From the NCBI RefSeq assembly GCF_000716445.1, contig NZ_JNWK01000092.1, positions 1 through 21,063 on the forward strand: 21,063 nucleotides of DNA, given 5' to 3'. This stretch comes from Streptomyces wedmorensis. Lineage in GTDB: Bacteria > Actinomycetota > Actinomycetes > Streptomycetales > Streptomycetaceae. This document shows positions 1 through 7,869 of this stretch, piece after piece. A program made the position numbers and the translations under genes. A model generated the notes under the pieces. The model did not search any database. It was not told where the DNA came from and saw only the letters and a program-made list of their open reading frames with translations. Position 1 is the first letter of the stretch. Every line of letters starts with the position of its first letter.

Positions 1-1504
1 GGGCGAGTTGTTGACCGGCGCCGCGCAGTTGAACTTCGCTCCGGAGGTACCGGTGGCGAAGTCGTAGTCGTTGAAGGGGGTGTTGTCACCGACGCAGTAC
101 GGCCAGCCGTAGTTGCCCGGAGCCTTGATCAGGTTCCACTCGACGGTGCCGATGGGGCCGCGGTTGGGGTCCTCGTACTGCGCGTCGGGCCCGTAGTCGG
201 CGGCGGAGATCCAGCCGGTCTCCGGGTCGACCGAGAAGCGGAAGGTGTTGCGGAAGCCCATCGCGTAGATCTCGGGACGGGTCAGCGCGGTGCCGGGCGC
301 GAACAGGTTGCCCGCGGGGATCGTGTAGCCGCCGGCCGCCTCGGGGTGGATGCGCAGGATCTTGCCGCGCAGGTCGTTGGTGTTGGCGGACGAGCGCCCA
401 CGCCGACGTAGAGGTTGCCACCGGGTCCGAAATGGAGGTAGCCGCCGGTGTGACCGGGCTCTTCTTCGTCGCTGCCCCGGAAGGCCGGGACCTCGATCAC
501 GGTCTCCGCACTGGCCATGTCGAGCGTGTCGTCGGCGTTGACGGTGAACCGGGTGACCCGGTTGATCTCGGCGGTGCCGGCGTCGTAGACGTTCAGCACG
601 CCGGCGACGTGCGTCTCGGGCGCCTCGCCCTCGTGGCTGTGGATGACGTTGACCTTGCCCGAGCGGGAGATGTAGAAGACGTCTCCGTCGGGGGCCACGT
701 CGAGCTGCATGGGCTGGTCGGGTGCGCCGTCCAGCGTCACCTTCTGGTAGCGCTGGGAGACGGTGCCGCCGCAGTCGCCTTCCGCGGCGCCCGCCGCCCA
801 CTTGAGGCCGCCCAGGAGGTGCTGCCGGAAGAACGGCTCGGAGTAGGAGGCCGTCTCGTGGCCCATGGCGGTGGCCCAGACCTTGCCGCCCTCGGCGTTG
901 CGGCACCAGGAGATCGGGTGGTCGGCACCCATTCGAAGTTGTACCACTCCTCGACCCGCTGCCAGCGGTCCGGAAGGCCGGCGGTGGACGGGTGCACCTT
1001 GTCGGCCACCTTGGCGGTGCCCTGCACGATGCTGGAGTGTGCGGTCATGTGCGCGCCGGCCATGACGACCTCGTCCCACCAGGGGAACTCGGTCTCGATG
1101 TTCATGTCGGTGGCGTTGTGCAGCGCCACGATGCCGTGGCCGCCGCGCACGAACTCCTGGGCGGCGGCGCGCTGGGCGGCGGTGTCCCAGACCATGCCCG
1201 AGGACTGGACCATGACCACGGCGTCGTAGGTGCTGAGGCCGCTGGTGCTGAAGACGTTCGCGTCGTCGCTCTGGTCCACCTGGATGCCGTTGGCGGCGCC
1301 GAGCTCCTGGAAGGCCTGGATGGCCGCGTCCATGGAGGTGTGCCGGTAGGCGCCGGGCGCCGTCTTGGTGAAGAGGAGGACCTTGAACTCGGAGTCGGTC
1401 GTGTGTCCTTCGTGGGCGAGGACGGGTGCGGCCTGCAGGGTGGCGAGACCCAGCAGGGATACGGTGAGCGCGGCGAGGCCGCGCTTCACCCATGGTCGTG
1501 ACAT
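1..1504 (-). pseudogene. Secreted ThuA + PQQ-type sugar dehydrogenase fusion, frame broken twice, 3' end outside window
   Basis: The start ATG at 1504 follows an AAGGAG ribosome site eight bases upstream. Residues 1-31 form a Sec signal peptide (hydrophobic ALTVSLLGLATLQAAPVLA). A ThuA domain (class I glutamine-amidotransferase-like fold; the trehalose-utilisation ThuA family) follows, with KVLLFTKT, FRH/YRH-like and GIVALHNATD segments. At about 934-932 the frame jumps: YNFE runs straight into [10 protein letters not shown], although in ThuA proteins a stretch of roughly 20 residues normally separates them. The second frame continues through a beta-propeller dehydrogenase start ([32 protein letters not shown]). 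It jumps again at about 395-393 into [17 protein letters not shown], again lacking the usual loop. The third frame ([17 protein letters not shown]) stays open to position 1. The fusion architecture is known in actinobacteria, where further binding domains often follow. Either the gene is inactivated or the assembly lost two pieces. It is the last visible gene of the sugar operon, 42 bases after the isomerase. Confidence 0.85.
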
Positions 1505-1546
1505 GGGGGTTCTCCTTGGGGATGGCGAAAAGGTGACGGAGAGAGG

Positions 1547-2136
1547 TCACAGGGTGCGGAGGAACGCGAGTCCGCTCGTGGCCAGTTCGTCCTGGCTCGC
1601 CGCGAGCGGGCGCCAGATGGACGCCGCCGTCGCGATGGTGGTGTTGTCCGGCGTGAAGGACTCGATGACCAGCGGGCCGGTGTAGTCGACGTCCTTGACC
1701 GCCGCGGCGAAGGCCGACCAGTCGAAGTGGTCGCCGCCGGGGGCGCCGCGGTCCGTGCCACAGACCTGGATGAGCGCGATCCGGGATCCCGCGTCCCGGA
1801 TCGCCTGGGCGGGGCTCCTCTCCTCGATGTTGAGGTGGTACGTGTCGAGTGCGAGGCCGCACTCGTCGGGGAGGGCGTCGAGGGCCTGTTCGACGATGTT
1901 GAGCAGGCTGGTCTCGTACCGGTTGAGGGGTTCGACGCCGACGCGCACGCCGCGCTCCCCCGCGTACGCCACGACGGGCTTGAGGTTCTCCCGCAGTTCG
2001 GCGAGTACGGAGCGCCGCTCGTCCGCGTCGAGCTTCCAGGTGCGCCCCACGGAGCGATCCGGGGGACGAGCCGGGCGAGCGAGGTGTCGGTCGACGGAGA
2101 GTCCCAGACCCACGTGTTGACGCCGATCGGGAGCAT
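1547..2136 (-). pseudogene. Sugar isomerase/epimerase (xylose isomerase-like TIM barrel), internal segment missing and frame shifted
   Basis: The ATG at 2136 lies immediately after the TAG of the binding-protein gene. Residues 1-28 (GVNTWVWDSPSTDTSLARL) match the N-terminus of the D-tagatose/D-psicose 3-epimerase-like family. At about 2055-2053 the frame changes and the protein resumes at SVGRTWKLDADERR, a region that belongs well past residue 100 in a family of about 280-290 residues. Roughly 85-90 codons therefore appear to be missing. The remaining barrel keeps the expected active-site features: VEPLNRYET (Glu ligand), DTYHLNIEE (Asp ligand) and VIESFTPDN (second catalytic Glu). Where psicose epimerases have a metal-binding His (HFHTGE), this protein has Gln (LIQVCGTD), as seen in hydroxypyruvate-isomerase-like members. 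The substrate is unknown; neighbours suggest a sugar or keto-sugar intermediate. As written it cannot make a complete barrel. Confidence 0.83.
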
Positions 2137-3351
2137 CTACTTGCCGCCCCACTTCTGCGGGTAGCCGTCCATCTTCTCGCAGCCGCACAGCGCGTAGTGC
2201 AGGGGCGGCATGCCGGGCTTGAGGTAGTCGTTCAGCTTGTCCTCGGTGATGGCCGGCTGCGGCAGGTTCCAGACCTTGGGCACGCTCTCGCCCTTGAGGA
2301 TCTTCAGCGCGGCGATGACCGCGGTGCGCCACTGGTAGGTCGGGTAGGTCGGGGCGATCGCCGTGAGCTTCGCGTCCTTCCACTTCTGCAGGAAGTCCTG
2401 CTGGTCCTCGCCGTTGAGGGGCGGGACGGGCAGGCCGGCGTCCTCGAACGCCTCGACGGCGGCGACGGAGGTGGCGCCCGCGTCCAGCCAGAGGCCGTCG
2501 ATCTTGCCGTGGCGCTGGATGTAGTTGGTGACGATGCTCTTGGTCTTGGCTGCGTCGCCGTCGGTGAACTCCACGCCGACGACGTCGAGCTTGCTGTCGT
2601 CGAAGGTCTTCTTCGCGGCCGACCACCGCGTCTCCAGGACGTCCACGCCGGGCAGGATGCGCAGGGCGAGGATCTTCCCTCCGGGCTTGACCTTCTGGGT
2701 GAGGAACTCCGCGCCGTCCGCTCCGAAGGCGTAGCCGCCGATCGGCTTGATGAAGGTGACCGGACAGTCCGTCCCGACACCGCGGTCGAAGACGATGACC
2801 GGGACCTTCGGGCAGGCGCCCTTGACGGCCGGGGTGAGCGTGGCGGTGGTGTTGGGCGAGACGATGAGCGCGTCACAGCCCTTGGCCGTGAGTTCGGCGA
2901 TGTCGGAGATCTGCTTGTCGTCCTTGCCCTCGGCGTCCAGGACGGTGAAGTCGGCGATCTCCTTGTGCGCGGCGACCTCGGCCTGCATGGTCTTCCAACC
3001 CACCTGGCGCCAGGGGTTGTTGGTGGCCGCGTTGGAGAAGCACAGCTTGTAGGGGCCGGCCTTCTTGTACTTGGCCGTGTCCACCGGCTGCGGGTCGATG
3101 GACTGCTCCCACGGCTTGTCCGCGGGGCCGGTCGGCTGCTTGGTCCGCATGGCGAGCTGGGCCTCGTAGTCGGCCTGGACGAAGAAGGACGACTGGTCGC
3201 CGGTCTTCTTCTTCCCGTCCGCGCCCTTTCCTGCGTCGGACGACGCACCGGAGCCGGGCCCGTCCGCGGGCAGGTCGCTGGAGCAGCCGGTCAGCGCTAC
3301 GAGCGAGGCCATGGCGGCAGCGGCGAGAACACGTCTGTGGATGTGCGGCAT
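2137..3351 (-). CDS. Sugar ABC transporter substrate-binding lipoprotein (Peripla_BP_4 / ribose-type)
   Basis: 404 residues. The ATG at 3351 was chosen because AGAGGAAG lies just upstream and a lipoprotein signal follows at once: twin Arg, hydrophobic AAAMASLVAL, lipobox LTGC with Cys23. Upstream in-frame codons fall inside the permease gene. After a Gly/Ser/Asp/Lys-rich linker (about residues 24-55) comes the type I periplasmic-binding fold: KLCFSNAATNNPWRQVGWKTM, then DALIVSPNTTATLTPAV, VIVFDRGV, ILPGVDVLETRW, DGLWLDAGATSVAAVEAF and a C-terminal PTYPTYQWRTAVIAALKIL. It should capture a monosaccharide or similar ligand outside the membrane for the two permeases and the ATPase encoded upstream. 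It lies ten bases after the second permease and is followed with no gap by the isomerase. At 404 residues it is longer than typical ribose-binding proteins (about 300), with the extra length at the N-terminus. The ligand cannot be deduced. Confidence 0.93.
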   Translation of the reverse strand: MPHIHRRVLAAAAMASLVALTGCSSDLPADGPGSGASSDAGKGADGKKKTGDQSSFFVQADYEAQLAMRTKQPTGPADKPWEQSIDPQPVDTAKYKKAGPYKLCFSNAATNNPWRQVGWKTMQAEVAAHKEIADFTVLDAEGKDDKQISDIAELTAKGCDALIVSPNTTATLTPAVKGACPKVPVIVFDRGVGTDCPVTFIKPIGGYAFGADGAEFLTQKVKPGGKILALRILPGVDVLETRWSAAKKTFDDSKLDVVGVEFTDGDAAKTKSIVTNYIQRHGKIDGLWLDAGATSVAAVEAFEDAGLPVPPLNGEDQQDFLQKWKDAKLTAIAPTYPTYQWRTAVIAALKILKGESVPKVWNLPQPAITEDKLNDYLKPGMPPLHYALCGCEKMDGYPQKWGGK

Positions 3352-3361
3352 GATGCTTCCT

Positions 3362-4300
3362 CTATGCGGTGGTGGAGGCGGACTTGGCGCGCCGCGGGAA
3401 CTGGACGGACCCGAGGGCGACGGCGAGGACGAGGATGAGTCCCTGCACGGTGAACTCGAGGGCGCCCGAGATCCCGTACAGGTTGAGCAGGGTGAAGAGG
3501 GCTTGCAGCGTGAAGGCTCCGGCGATGGCCGCCACTGCCGATCCGCGGCCGCCGCCGAGGGCGACACCGCCGAGGACGACCGCGGTGATCGCCTGGAACT
3601 CCAGTCCTTCGCCGACCTTGGCGGACACGCCGGCGAATCCGCCGAGCAGGACGGCGCAGACCGCGGCCGACAGTCCGGACAGGACGAAGGCCGTCGTCTT
3701 GACGCGCAGGACGCGCACTCCGGACAGGCGGGCCGCGACCGGGTTGTCGCCCGCGGCGAGGAGGGTGCGGCCGAAGTCGGAGCGCATGAGGGCGATGACG
3801 GCGGCGACGGCGGCGACGAGGATGAGCACCGACCACGGCACCGGGCCGAGGCTGCCGCGGCCGAACTGCCGGAACTCCTCGGACAGCGCGCCGCGCGGGG
3901 AGCCGCCGGTCCACAGGAACACGGCTCCGGACAGGATCAGGAGCATGCCCAGGGTCACGATGAAGGAGGGCACCTTCAGGAGGGTGGTCACCATCCCGTT
4001 GACGAGGCCGATGAGGGCGCCGAAGGCGAGCAGGAGCAGCACGACGGGCCAGGTGGCGCCGGGGTCGCCGTCGATCAGCCGGGCGGCGATGACGACTTCG
4101 GCGGTGACGAGCGAGCCGACGGAGAGGTCGAACTCGCCGGAGACGATGACGAAGTACTGGCCGGCGGCGAGGATGGCCAGCGGGGCGGCCCGCTTGACGA
4201 AGGCCAGGAAGCCCTCGGGTTCGAGGAAGAAGGGGTTGGCGATCGCGATCGCCACGAGCAGGACGGCCAGGACGCCGAGGATGGGCAGGTTGCGTCTCAT
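3362..4300 (-). CDS. Sugar ABC transporter permease, RbsC family (distal copy)
   Basis: 312 residues, almost entirely hydrophobic helices. It carries the family hallmarks GQYFVIVSGEFDLSVGSLV near residues 45-65, GLVNGMVTTLLKVPSFIVTLGM near 100-120, and AITAVVLGGVALGGGRGS near 240-255. These match BPD_transp_2 (ribose/xylose/galactose-type) permeases, which pair with a double-domain ATPase. The ATG at 4300 overlaps the stop of the preceding permease as ATGA and has GGAGG upstream, so translation is probably coupled. The TAG stop at 3362 sits just ahead of the AGAGGAAG of the binding-protein gene. With the other permease it should form a heterodimeric membrane channel. The length is near the usual 310-340 residues and no lesion is apparent. 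Confidence 0.94.
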   Translation of the reverse strand: MRRNLPILGVLAVLLVAIAIANPFFLEPEGFLAFVKRAAPLAILAAGQYFVIVSGEFDLSVGSLVTAEVVIAARLIDGDPGATWPVVLLLLAFGALIGLVNGMVTTLLKVPSFIVTLGMLLILSGAVFLWTGGSPRGALSEEFRQFGRGSLGPVPWSVLILVAAVAAVIALMRSDFGRTLLAAGDNPVAARLSGVRVLRVKTTAFVLSGLSAAVCAVLLGGFAGVSAKVGEGLEFQAITAVVLGGVALGGGRGSAVAAIAGAFTLQALFTLLNLYGISGALEFTVQGLILVLAVALGSVQFPRRAKSASTTA

Positions 4301-5289
4301 CGCGCGAGCCTCCGGCGGGCGTAGATCGCCAGGGCGGCGACGAGGACGACGCCCCGCACCACGTCCTTGGCGAAGGAGTCGATCTCCAGCTGGTTGAAGA
4401 CGCTGTCCAGGACGGCGAGGAGGAGTACGCCGCCGACGGTTCCGGCGACGCCGCCCTTGCCGCCCGCGAGGGCGGTGCCGCCGAGGACGACGGCCGCGAT
4501 GGACTCGAGGTCGTAGCCTCCGTCGGTACCGACGGTGGGTGCGCCGGCACCGAGCCGGGCGGCGAGGAGCAGGCCGGCGACTCCCGCGGTCAGCGAGCAG
4601 AGGACGTGGGTGGCGACGATGACGCGGTCGGTCCGCACGCCCGAGAGCCGGGCGACCTCGGGGCCGCCGCCGACGGCGTAGATGCGGTAGCCGAGCGGGG
4701 TGCGGCGCAGCACGAACCAGGCCGCCGCAGCGATCGCCAGCCAGAGGAGGGCCGAGACGGGCACGGGTCCGACGCGGTCGTAGCCGAGGTGCTGGAAGGA
4801 TTCGGGCACCCGGCCGGCCGGGCCGTCGTAGCGGTACTCGAGGATGCCCTTGATGATGAGCGAGACGCCGAGTGTGGCGATGAACGCGTGCACCTTGAGG
4901 GTGGTGATGGCGAAGCCGTTGACGAAGCCGGTCAGCGCGCTGACGGCGAGGACGGCGCCGATCGCGGGGAGTACGCCGTACTGCGCCATGGTCTCGGCGG
5001 CGACGAGGGAGCTGAGGCTCATCAGGAAGGCGACGGACAGGTCCAGCGAGCCGGCGAGGATCGCGAGGGTCTGACCGACGGCGACGATGCCGAGGGCGGC
5101 GGAGCGCTGCTGGATTCCGACGATGTTGCTCTCGTCGAAGAACTGGCCTCCGTCGAAGGCGAACAGGGCCCAGCCGAGGATGAGCATGACGCCAAGGGCC
5201 ATGAAGACGGGCCTGGCGGGGCTGTCCGCGGCGATGCCGCGCAGGGCGAGTCCCCTCGTGGGGAGGGTGGTCCGGAGCTGCTGGGTCAT
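4297..5289 (-). CDS. Sugar ABC transporter permease, RbsC family (proximal copy)
   Basis: 330 residues with about eight or more predicted membrane helices. Family motifs are visible: GIVAVGQTLAILAGSLDLSV, VNGFAITTLKVHAFIATLG, and ESIAAVVLGGTALAGGKGG. The start ATG at 5289 overlaps the TGA of the ATPase gene as ATGA. A longer open frame reaches 5544 but lies inside the ATPase gene, so it was not used. The Arg/Thr-rich cytoplasmic N-terminus (TQQLRTTLPTRGLALRG) precedes the first helix near residue 28. It partners with the downstream permease; two different permeases with one fused ATPase is the usual layout for this ABC subclass. The gene ends in a four-base overlap with the next. Confidence 0.94.
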   Translation of the reverse strand: MTQQLRTTLPTRGLALRGIAADSPARPVFMALGVMLILGWALFAFDGGQFFDESNIVGIQQRSAALGIVAVGQTLAILAGSLDLSVAFLMSLSSLVAAETMAQYGVLPAIGAVLAVSALTGFVNGFAITTLKVHAFIATLGVSLIIKGILEYRYDGPAGRVPESFQHLGYDRVGPVPVSALLWLAIAAAAWFVLRRTPLGYRIYAVGGGPEVARLSGVRTDRVIVATHVLCSLTAGVAGLLLAARLGAGAPTVGTDGGYDLESIAAVVLGGTALAGGKGGVAGTVGGVLLLAVLDSVFNQLEIDSFAKDVVRGVVLVAALAIYARRRLAR

Positions 5290-6722
5290 GATCCGGCCGC
5301 CAGGTGCATCACGGCTTCCTCCGAGGAGTCTGCGGGCAGGTGGCCGGCGATGCGTCCGTCCCTCAGGACGACGACGCGGTCGCTCATGCCGATGAGTTCG
5401 GGGAGCTCGGAGGAGATCATGAGGACGGCCATGCCGTCCTCGGCGAGTTCCCGCACGAGTTCGTGGATCGCGGCCTTCGCGCCGACGTCGACGCCGCGGG
5501 TGGGCTCGTCGAACAGGAGCACGTTCGGCGCGACCGTCAGCCATTTGGCGAGGACGACCTTCTGCTGGTTGCCGCCGGAGAGGTACCGGACCTCCTTCTC
5601 GGGGCTCGGCGGGGCGAGGCGCACCCGCTTCAGGAGGTCGAGGACGGGGGTGCCGACGCGTCCGCGGCGGGCGCGGGCGACGAGGAGGGCGTTGTCGCGT
5701 ACCGACTGGTGGAGGGCGAGGCCCTCGGACTTGCGGTCCTCGGTGACGAGTCCGATGCCGGCGGCGATGCCGTCCCGGACCGAGCCGGGGCGCCGGGGGG
5801 TCATCTCGCCCCGGGTGAAGGGCTCGGCGCCGAAGAGGGCTTTGGCGAGTTCGGTGCGGCCGGCGCCCTGCAGTCCGGCGAGGCCGACGATCTCGCCCGC
5901 CCGCAGTTCCAGGTCGATCCCGTCGAGGGTGTCGTTGCCGCCGCCGCGCACCGCGAGCAGTACGTCCCCGGGCGGTCGCGTCGCACGGGCCGGGTAGTAG
6001 TCGGTGAGTTCGCGGCCGACCATCAGCCGGACGAGTCCGGCGGTGGTGAGTTCCCCGATGGGGAGGGTGGTGACCTTGGCGCCGTCCTTGAGGACGGTGA
6101 CGCGGTCGGCGAGTTCGAAGATCTCCCGCAGTCGGTGCGAGATGTAGAGGACGGCGACGCCGCGCTCGCTCAGCCGGCGGACCAGCCGGTAGAGCAGCTC
6201 GACCTCGCTCTCGGCCAGGGCGGCCGTCGGTTCGTCCATGACGACGATGCGGGCGTCGACCGAGAGCGCCTTGACGATCTCGACCACCTGCTGCTGGGCC
6301 ACGGAGAGGCGGCGCACCAGGTCGCGCGGGCCGAAGGAGGCCTCGCCGAGTTCGTCGAGGAGCCGGCCGGTGGCCGTCTCCATCGCCGCCCTGTCGACCA
6401 GCCCGCGGCGCTTCGGCTCGCGGCCGAGGAAGACGTTCTCGGCGACGGTCCGCTCGGGGAGGAGGGTGAGTTCCTGGTAGATGATCGAGACGCCCGCCCG
6501 CTGGGCGTCGGTGGGGTGCTTGAAGGAGACGGTCCGGCCGTCGAGGGCGATCGTCCCCTCGTCGGGGGTGTGGACGCCGGCGAGGATCTTCATCAGCGTG
6601 GACTTGCCGGCGCCGTTCTCGCCGATGAGGGCGTGTACTTCGCCGCGCTCCACGTCGAGGTCGACGTCCGTGAGGACGCGGGCGCCGGGGAAGCTCTTGC
6701 AGATGCCGGTCATGGTCAGCAC
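5286..6722 (-). CDS. Sugar ABC transporter ATP-binding protein, two fused ABC domains (RbsA type)
   Basis: 478 residues from the GTG at 6722, chosen because a G-rich ribosome site (AAGGGGGG) lies eight bases upstream. GTG at 6731 or ATG at 6713 are alternatives with worse spacing. Domain 1 has Walker A GENGAGKS (residues 34-41), signature LSVAQQQ and Walker B IVVMDEPTAAL, followed by ISHRL. Domain 2 has the degenerate Walker A GLQGAGRTEL usual for this family, EDRK, signature LSGGNQQKV, and LLFDEPTRGVDVGAK. This is the typical ribose/xylose importer ATPase that powers the two permeases encoded next. It is slightly shorter than the usual 490-510 residues, mainly between the second Walker A and EDRK and just after SVRDNALLVARA; both regions stay in frame. 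The start overlaps the oxidoreductase stop by several bases. Confidence 0.94.
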   Translation of the reverse strand: MLTMTGICKSFPGARVLTDVDLDVERGEVHALIGENGAGKSTLMKILAGVHTPDEGTIALDGRTVSFKHPTDAQRAGVSIIYQELTLLPERTVAENVFLGREPKRRGLVDRAAMETATGRLLDELGEASFGPRDLVRRLSVAQQQVVEIVKALSVDARIVVMDEPTAALAESEVELLYRLVRRLSERGVAVLYISHRLREIFELADRVTVLKDGAKVTTLPIGELTTAGLVRLMVGRELTDYYPARATRPPGDVLLAVRGGGNDTLDGIDLELRAGEIVGLAGLQGAGRTELAKALFGAEPFTRGEMTPRRPGSVRDGIAAGIGLVTEDRKSEGLALHQSVRDNALLVARARRGRVGTPVLDLLKRVRLAPPSPEKEVRYLSGGNQQKVVLAKWLTVAPNVLLFDEPTRGVDVGAKAAIHELVRELAEDGMAVLMISSELPELIGMSDRVVVLRDGRIAGHLPADSSEEAVMHLAAGS

Positions 6723-7807
6723 TCGACCCACCCCCCTTCTTGTGCCGACCGGAGGGCGGCGTCGGTGAGCAGGGCGGCGCGGGCGCCGTCCTCGAAGGTG
6801 GGGAGCCCTTCGCGGGCGTCGCCCGAGAGGGAGGCGTAGGCGTCGGCGACGAAGGCGTCGAAGCAGTCGTGGAAGCCCTGCGGATGCCCGGCCGGCAGCG
6901 GTGAGTAGCGTCGGGCGGCTTCGGAGAGGCTCAGCGGGTCGCGGACGAGCGCCTCGGAGCCGCCGCGGCCGCCGAGCCAGAGCTGTTCGGGGTTCTCCTG
7001 GTCGAAGGCGAGGCTGCCGGAGGCGGCGGAGACCTCGAGGAAGAGGCGGTTCTTGCGGCCGGCGGCGACCTGGCTGACGGCCACCGAGCCGAGGGCGCCG
7101 GATGCGGTGGCGAACTGGACGGTGGCGAGGTCCTCGGTGAGGACGGGCCCTCCGCCCATGCGCTGCGGTACGACCACGGAGGTCTGGGCGCAGAGCTTGG
7201 CGATCCGGTCCCCCGTCACGAACTCGACGAGGTCGAACCAGTGCGAGCCGATGTCGCCGATGGTGCGGCCGGGGCCGCCCTGCTTGGGGTCCACCCGCCA
7301 GTTGTCGTCGGTCGATTCCAGCAGCCAGTCCTGGAGGTAGCTGCCCTGGATGAGGCTGACGCGGCCGAGTGCGGTCAGGCGCTCCCTGGCCTCCCTGACC
7401 ATCGGGTGGAAGCGGTAGACGAAGGGGACGGCGGCCGACACCCCTGTCTCCTTGGCCCGTTGGGCCATCAGCCGGGCCGTGGAGGCCTCGGTCGCGAGCG
7501 GTTTCTCGCAGATCACGGCCAGGCCGGCGTCCATCGCCTCGAGCGCGATGGGGGCGTGCAGATGGTTGGGGGTGCAGACGTGCAGGACGTCGATGAGGCC
7601 GGAGGTGATGAGTTCCGTGACCGACTCGAAGGCCTTCTCCGCACCGAGCGCCTCGGCGCCCTCCGTGGCATTCGCCAGGTCCGCTCCCGCGACGCCCACC
7701 AAGCGGGCGCCGGCCTGCCGCGCGGCTCGGGCGTGGATCCGGCCTATGAAGCCAGTTCCGACGATCCCCACCCTGACTTCCGCCGACTGTCGTCGTATAT
7801 CGAGCAT
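6716..7807 (-). CDS. Gfo/Idh/MocA family NAD(P)-dependent sugar oxidoreductase
   Basis: 363 residues, first gene of the sugar operon. The Rossmann motif VGIVGTGFIGRIHA lies near residues 13-26, HVCTPNHLHAPIALEA in the nucleotide fold, and the active-site CEKPLA near residue 100. The substrate-domain motif GDIGSHWFDLVEF supplies the conserved Asp and His. Members oxidise or reduce a sugar, inositol or glycoside hydroxyl with NAD(P). No clear ribosome site precedes the ATG at 7807, but a promoter (-10 TAGGAT at 7820-7815) places transcription start at or next to this ATG, so the message may be leaderless. An internal start near the Rossmann motif (GTG, RVGIVG) is possible. Neighbours (ThuA and TIM-barrel isomerase) suggest a glycoside-oxidising pathway in which this enzyme makes a keto-sugar; that is inference. 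Confidence 0.92.
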   Translation of the reverse strand: MLDIRRQSAEVRVGIVGTGFIGRIHARAARQAGARLVGVAGADLANATEGAEALGAEKAFESVTELITSGLIDVLHVCTPNHLHAPIALEAMDAGLAVICEKPLATEASTARLMAQRAKETGVSAAVPFVYRFHPMVREARERLTALGRVSLIQGSYLQDWLLESTDDNWRVDPKQGGPGRTIGDIGSHWFDLVEFVTGDRIAKLCAQTSVVVPQRMGGGPVLTEDLATVQFATASGALGSVAVSQVAAGRKNRLFLEVSAASGSLAFDQENPEQLWLGGRGGSEALVRDPLSLSEAARRYSPLPAGHPQGFHDCFDAFVADAYASLSGDAREGLPTFEDGARAALLTDAALRSAQEGGWVEC

Positions 7808-7814
7808 GTTTCGG

Positions 7815-7844
7815 ATCCTAGAGATGACTTATTACGGCCGTCAA
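7815..7844 (-). promoter_or_regulatory. Promoter of the sugar ABC/oxidoreductase operon
   Basis: On the minus strand TTGACG (7844-7839) and TAGGAT (7820-7815) are separated by 18 bases. Both hexamers fit the actinobacterial housekeeping consensus. The expected start point falls about position 7808, adjacent to the ATG at 7807, predicting a leaderless or nearly leaderless transcript. Confidence 0.65.
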
Positions 7845-7852
7845 CCATAAGT
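7827..7852. promoter_or_regulatory. Inverted repeat, candidate ROK-repressor operator
   Basis: ACTTAT (7827-7832) and ATAAGT (7847-7852) form a perfect 6-bp inverted repeat with 14 bases between, which include the small palindrome ACGGCCGT. A second, overlapping pair is CATAA (7846-7850) and TTATG (7863-7867). The site is AT-rich in a GC-rich background and covers the -35 of the operon promoter, so a bound repressor would block it. Assignment to the ROK protein is inferred from the divergent layout. Confidence 0.5.
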
Positions 7853-7863
7853 ACGCCGAGAGT

Positions 7864-7869
7864 TATGAT
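7864..7869 (+). promoter_or_regulatory. Candidate -10 element of the ROK gene
   Basis: TATGAT matches the -10 consensus well and lies about 30 bases before the proposed ATG at 7900. No convincing -35 is visible at 17-18 bases upstream (tcaacc/gtcaac), so regulation or an extended site may compensate. Confidence 0.4.

Noticed and set aside
2197..3438. Plus-strand frame of 413 codons opposite the sugar-binding protein
   Set aside because: It is antisense to a gene with a lipobox and a clear periplasmic-binding fold; the translation is a low-complexity Leu/Gly/Val/Asp mixture.
6716..6735. Frameshift between oxidoreductase and ATPase genes
   Set aside because: Both proteins end and begin at natural family boundaries; the small overlap is ordinary operon coupling.
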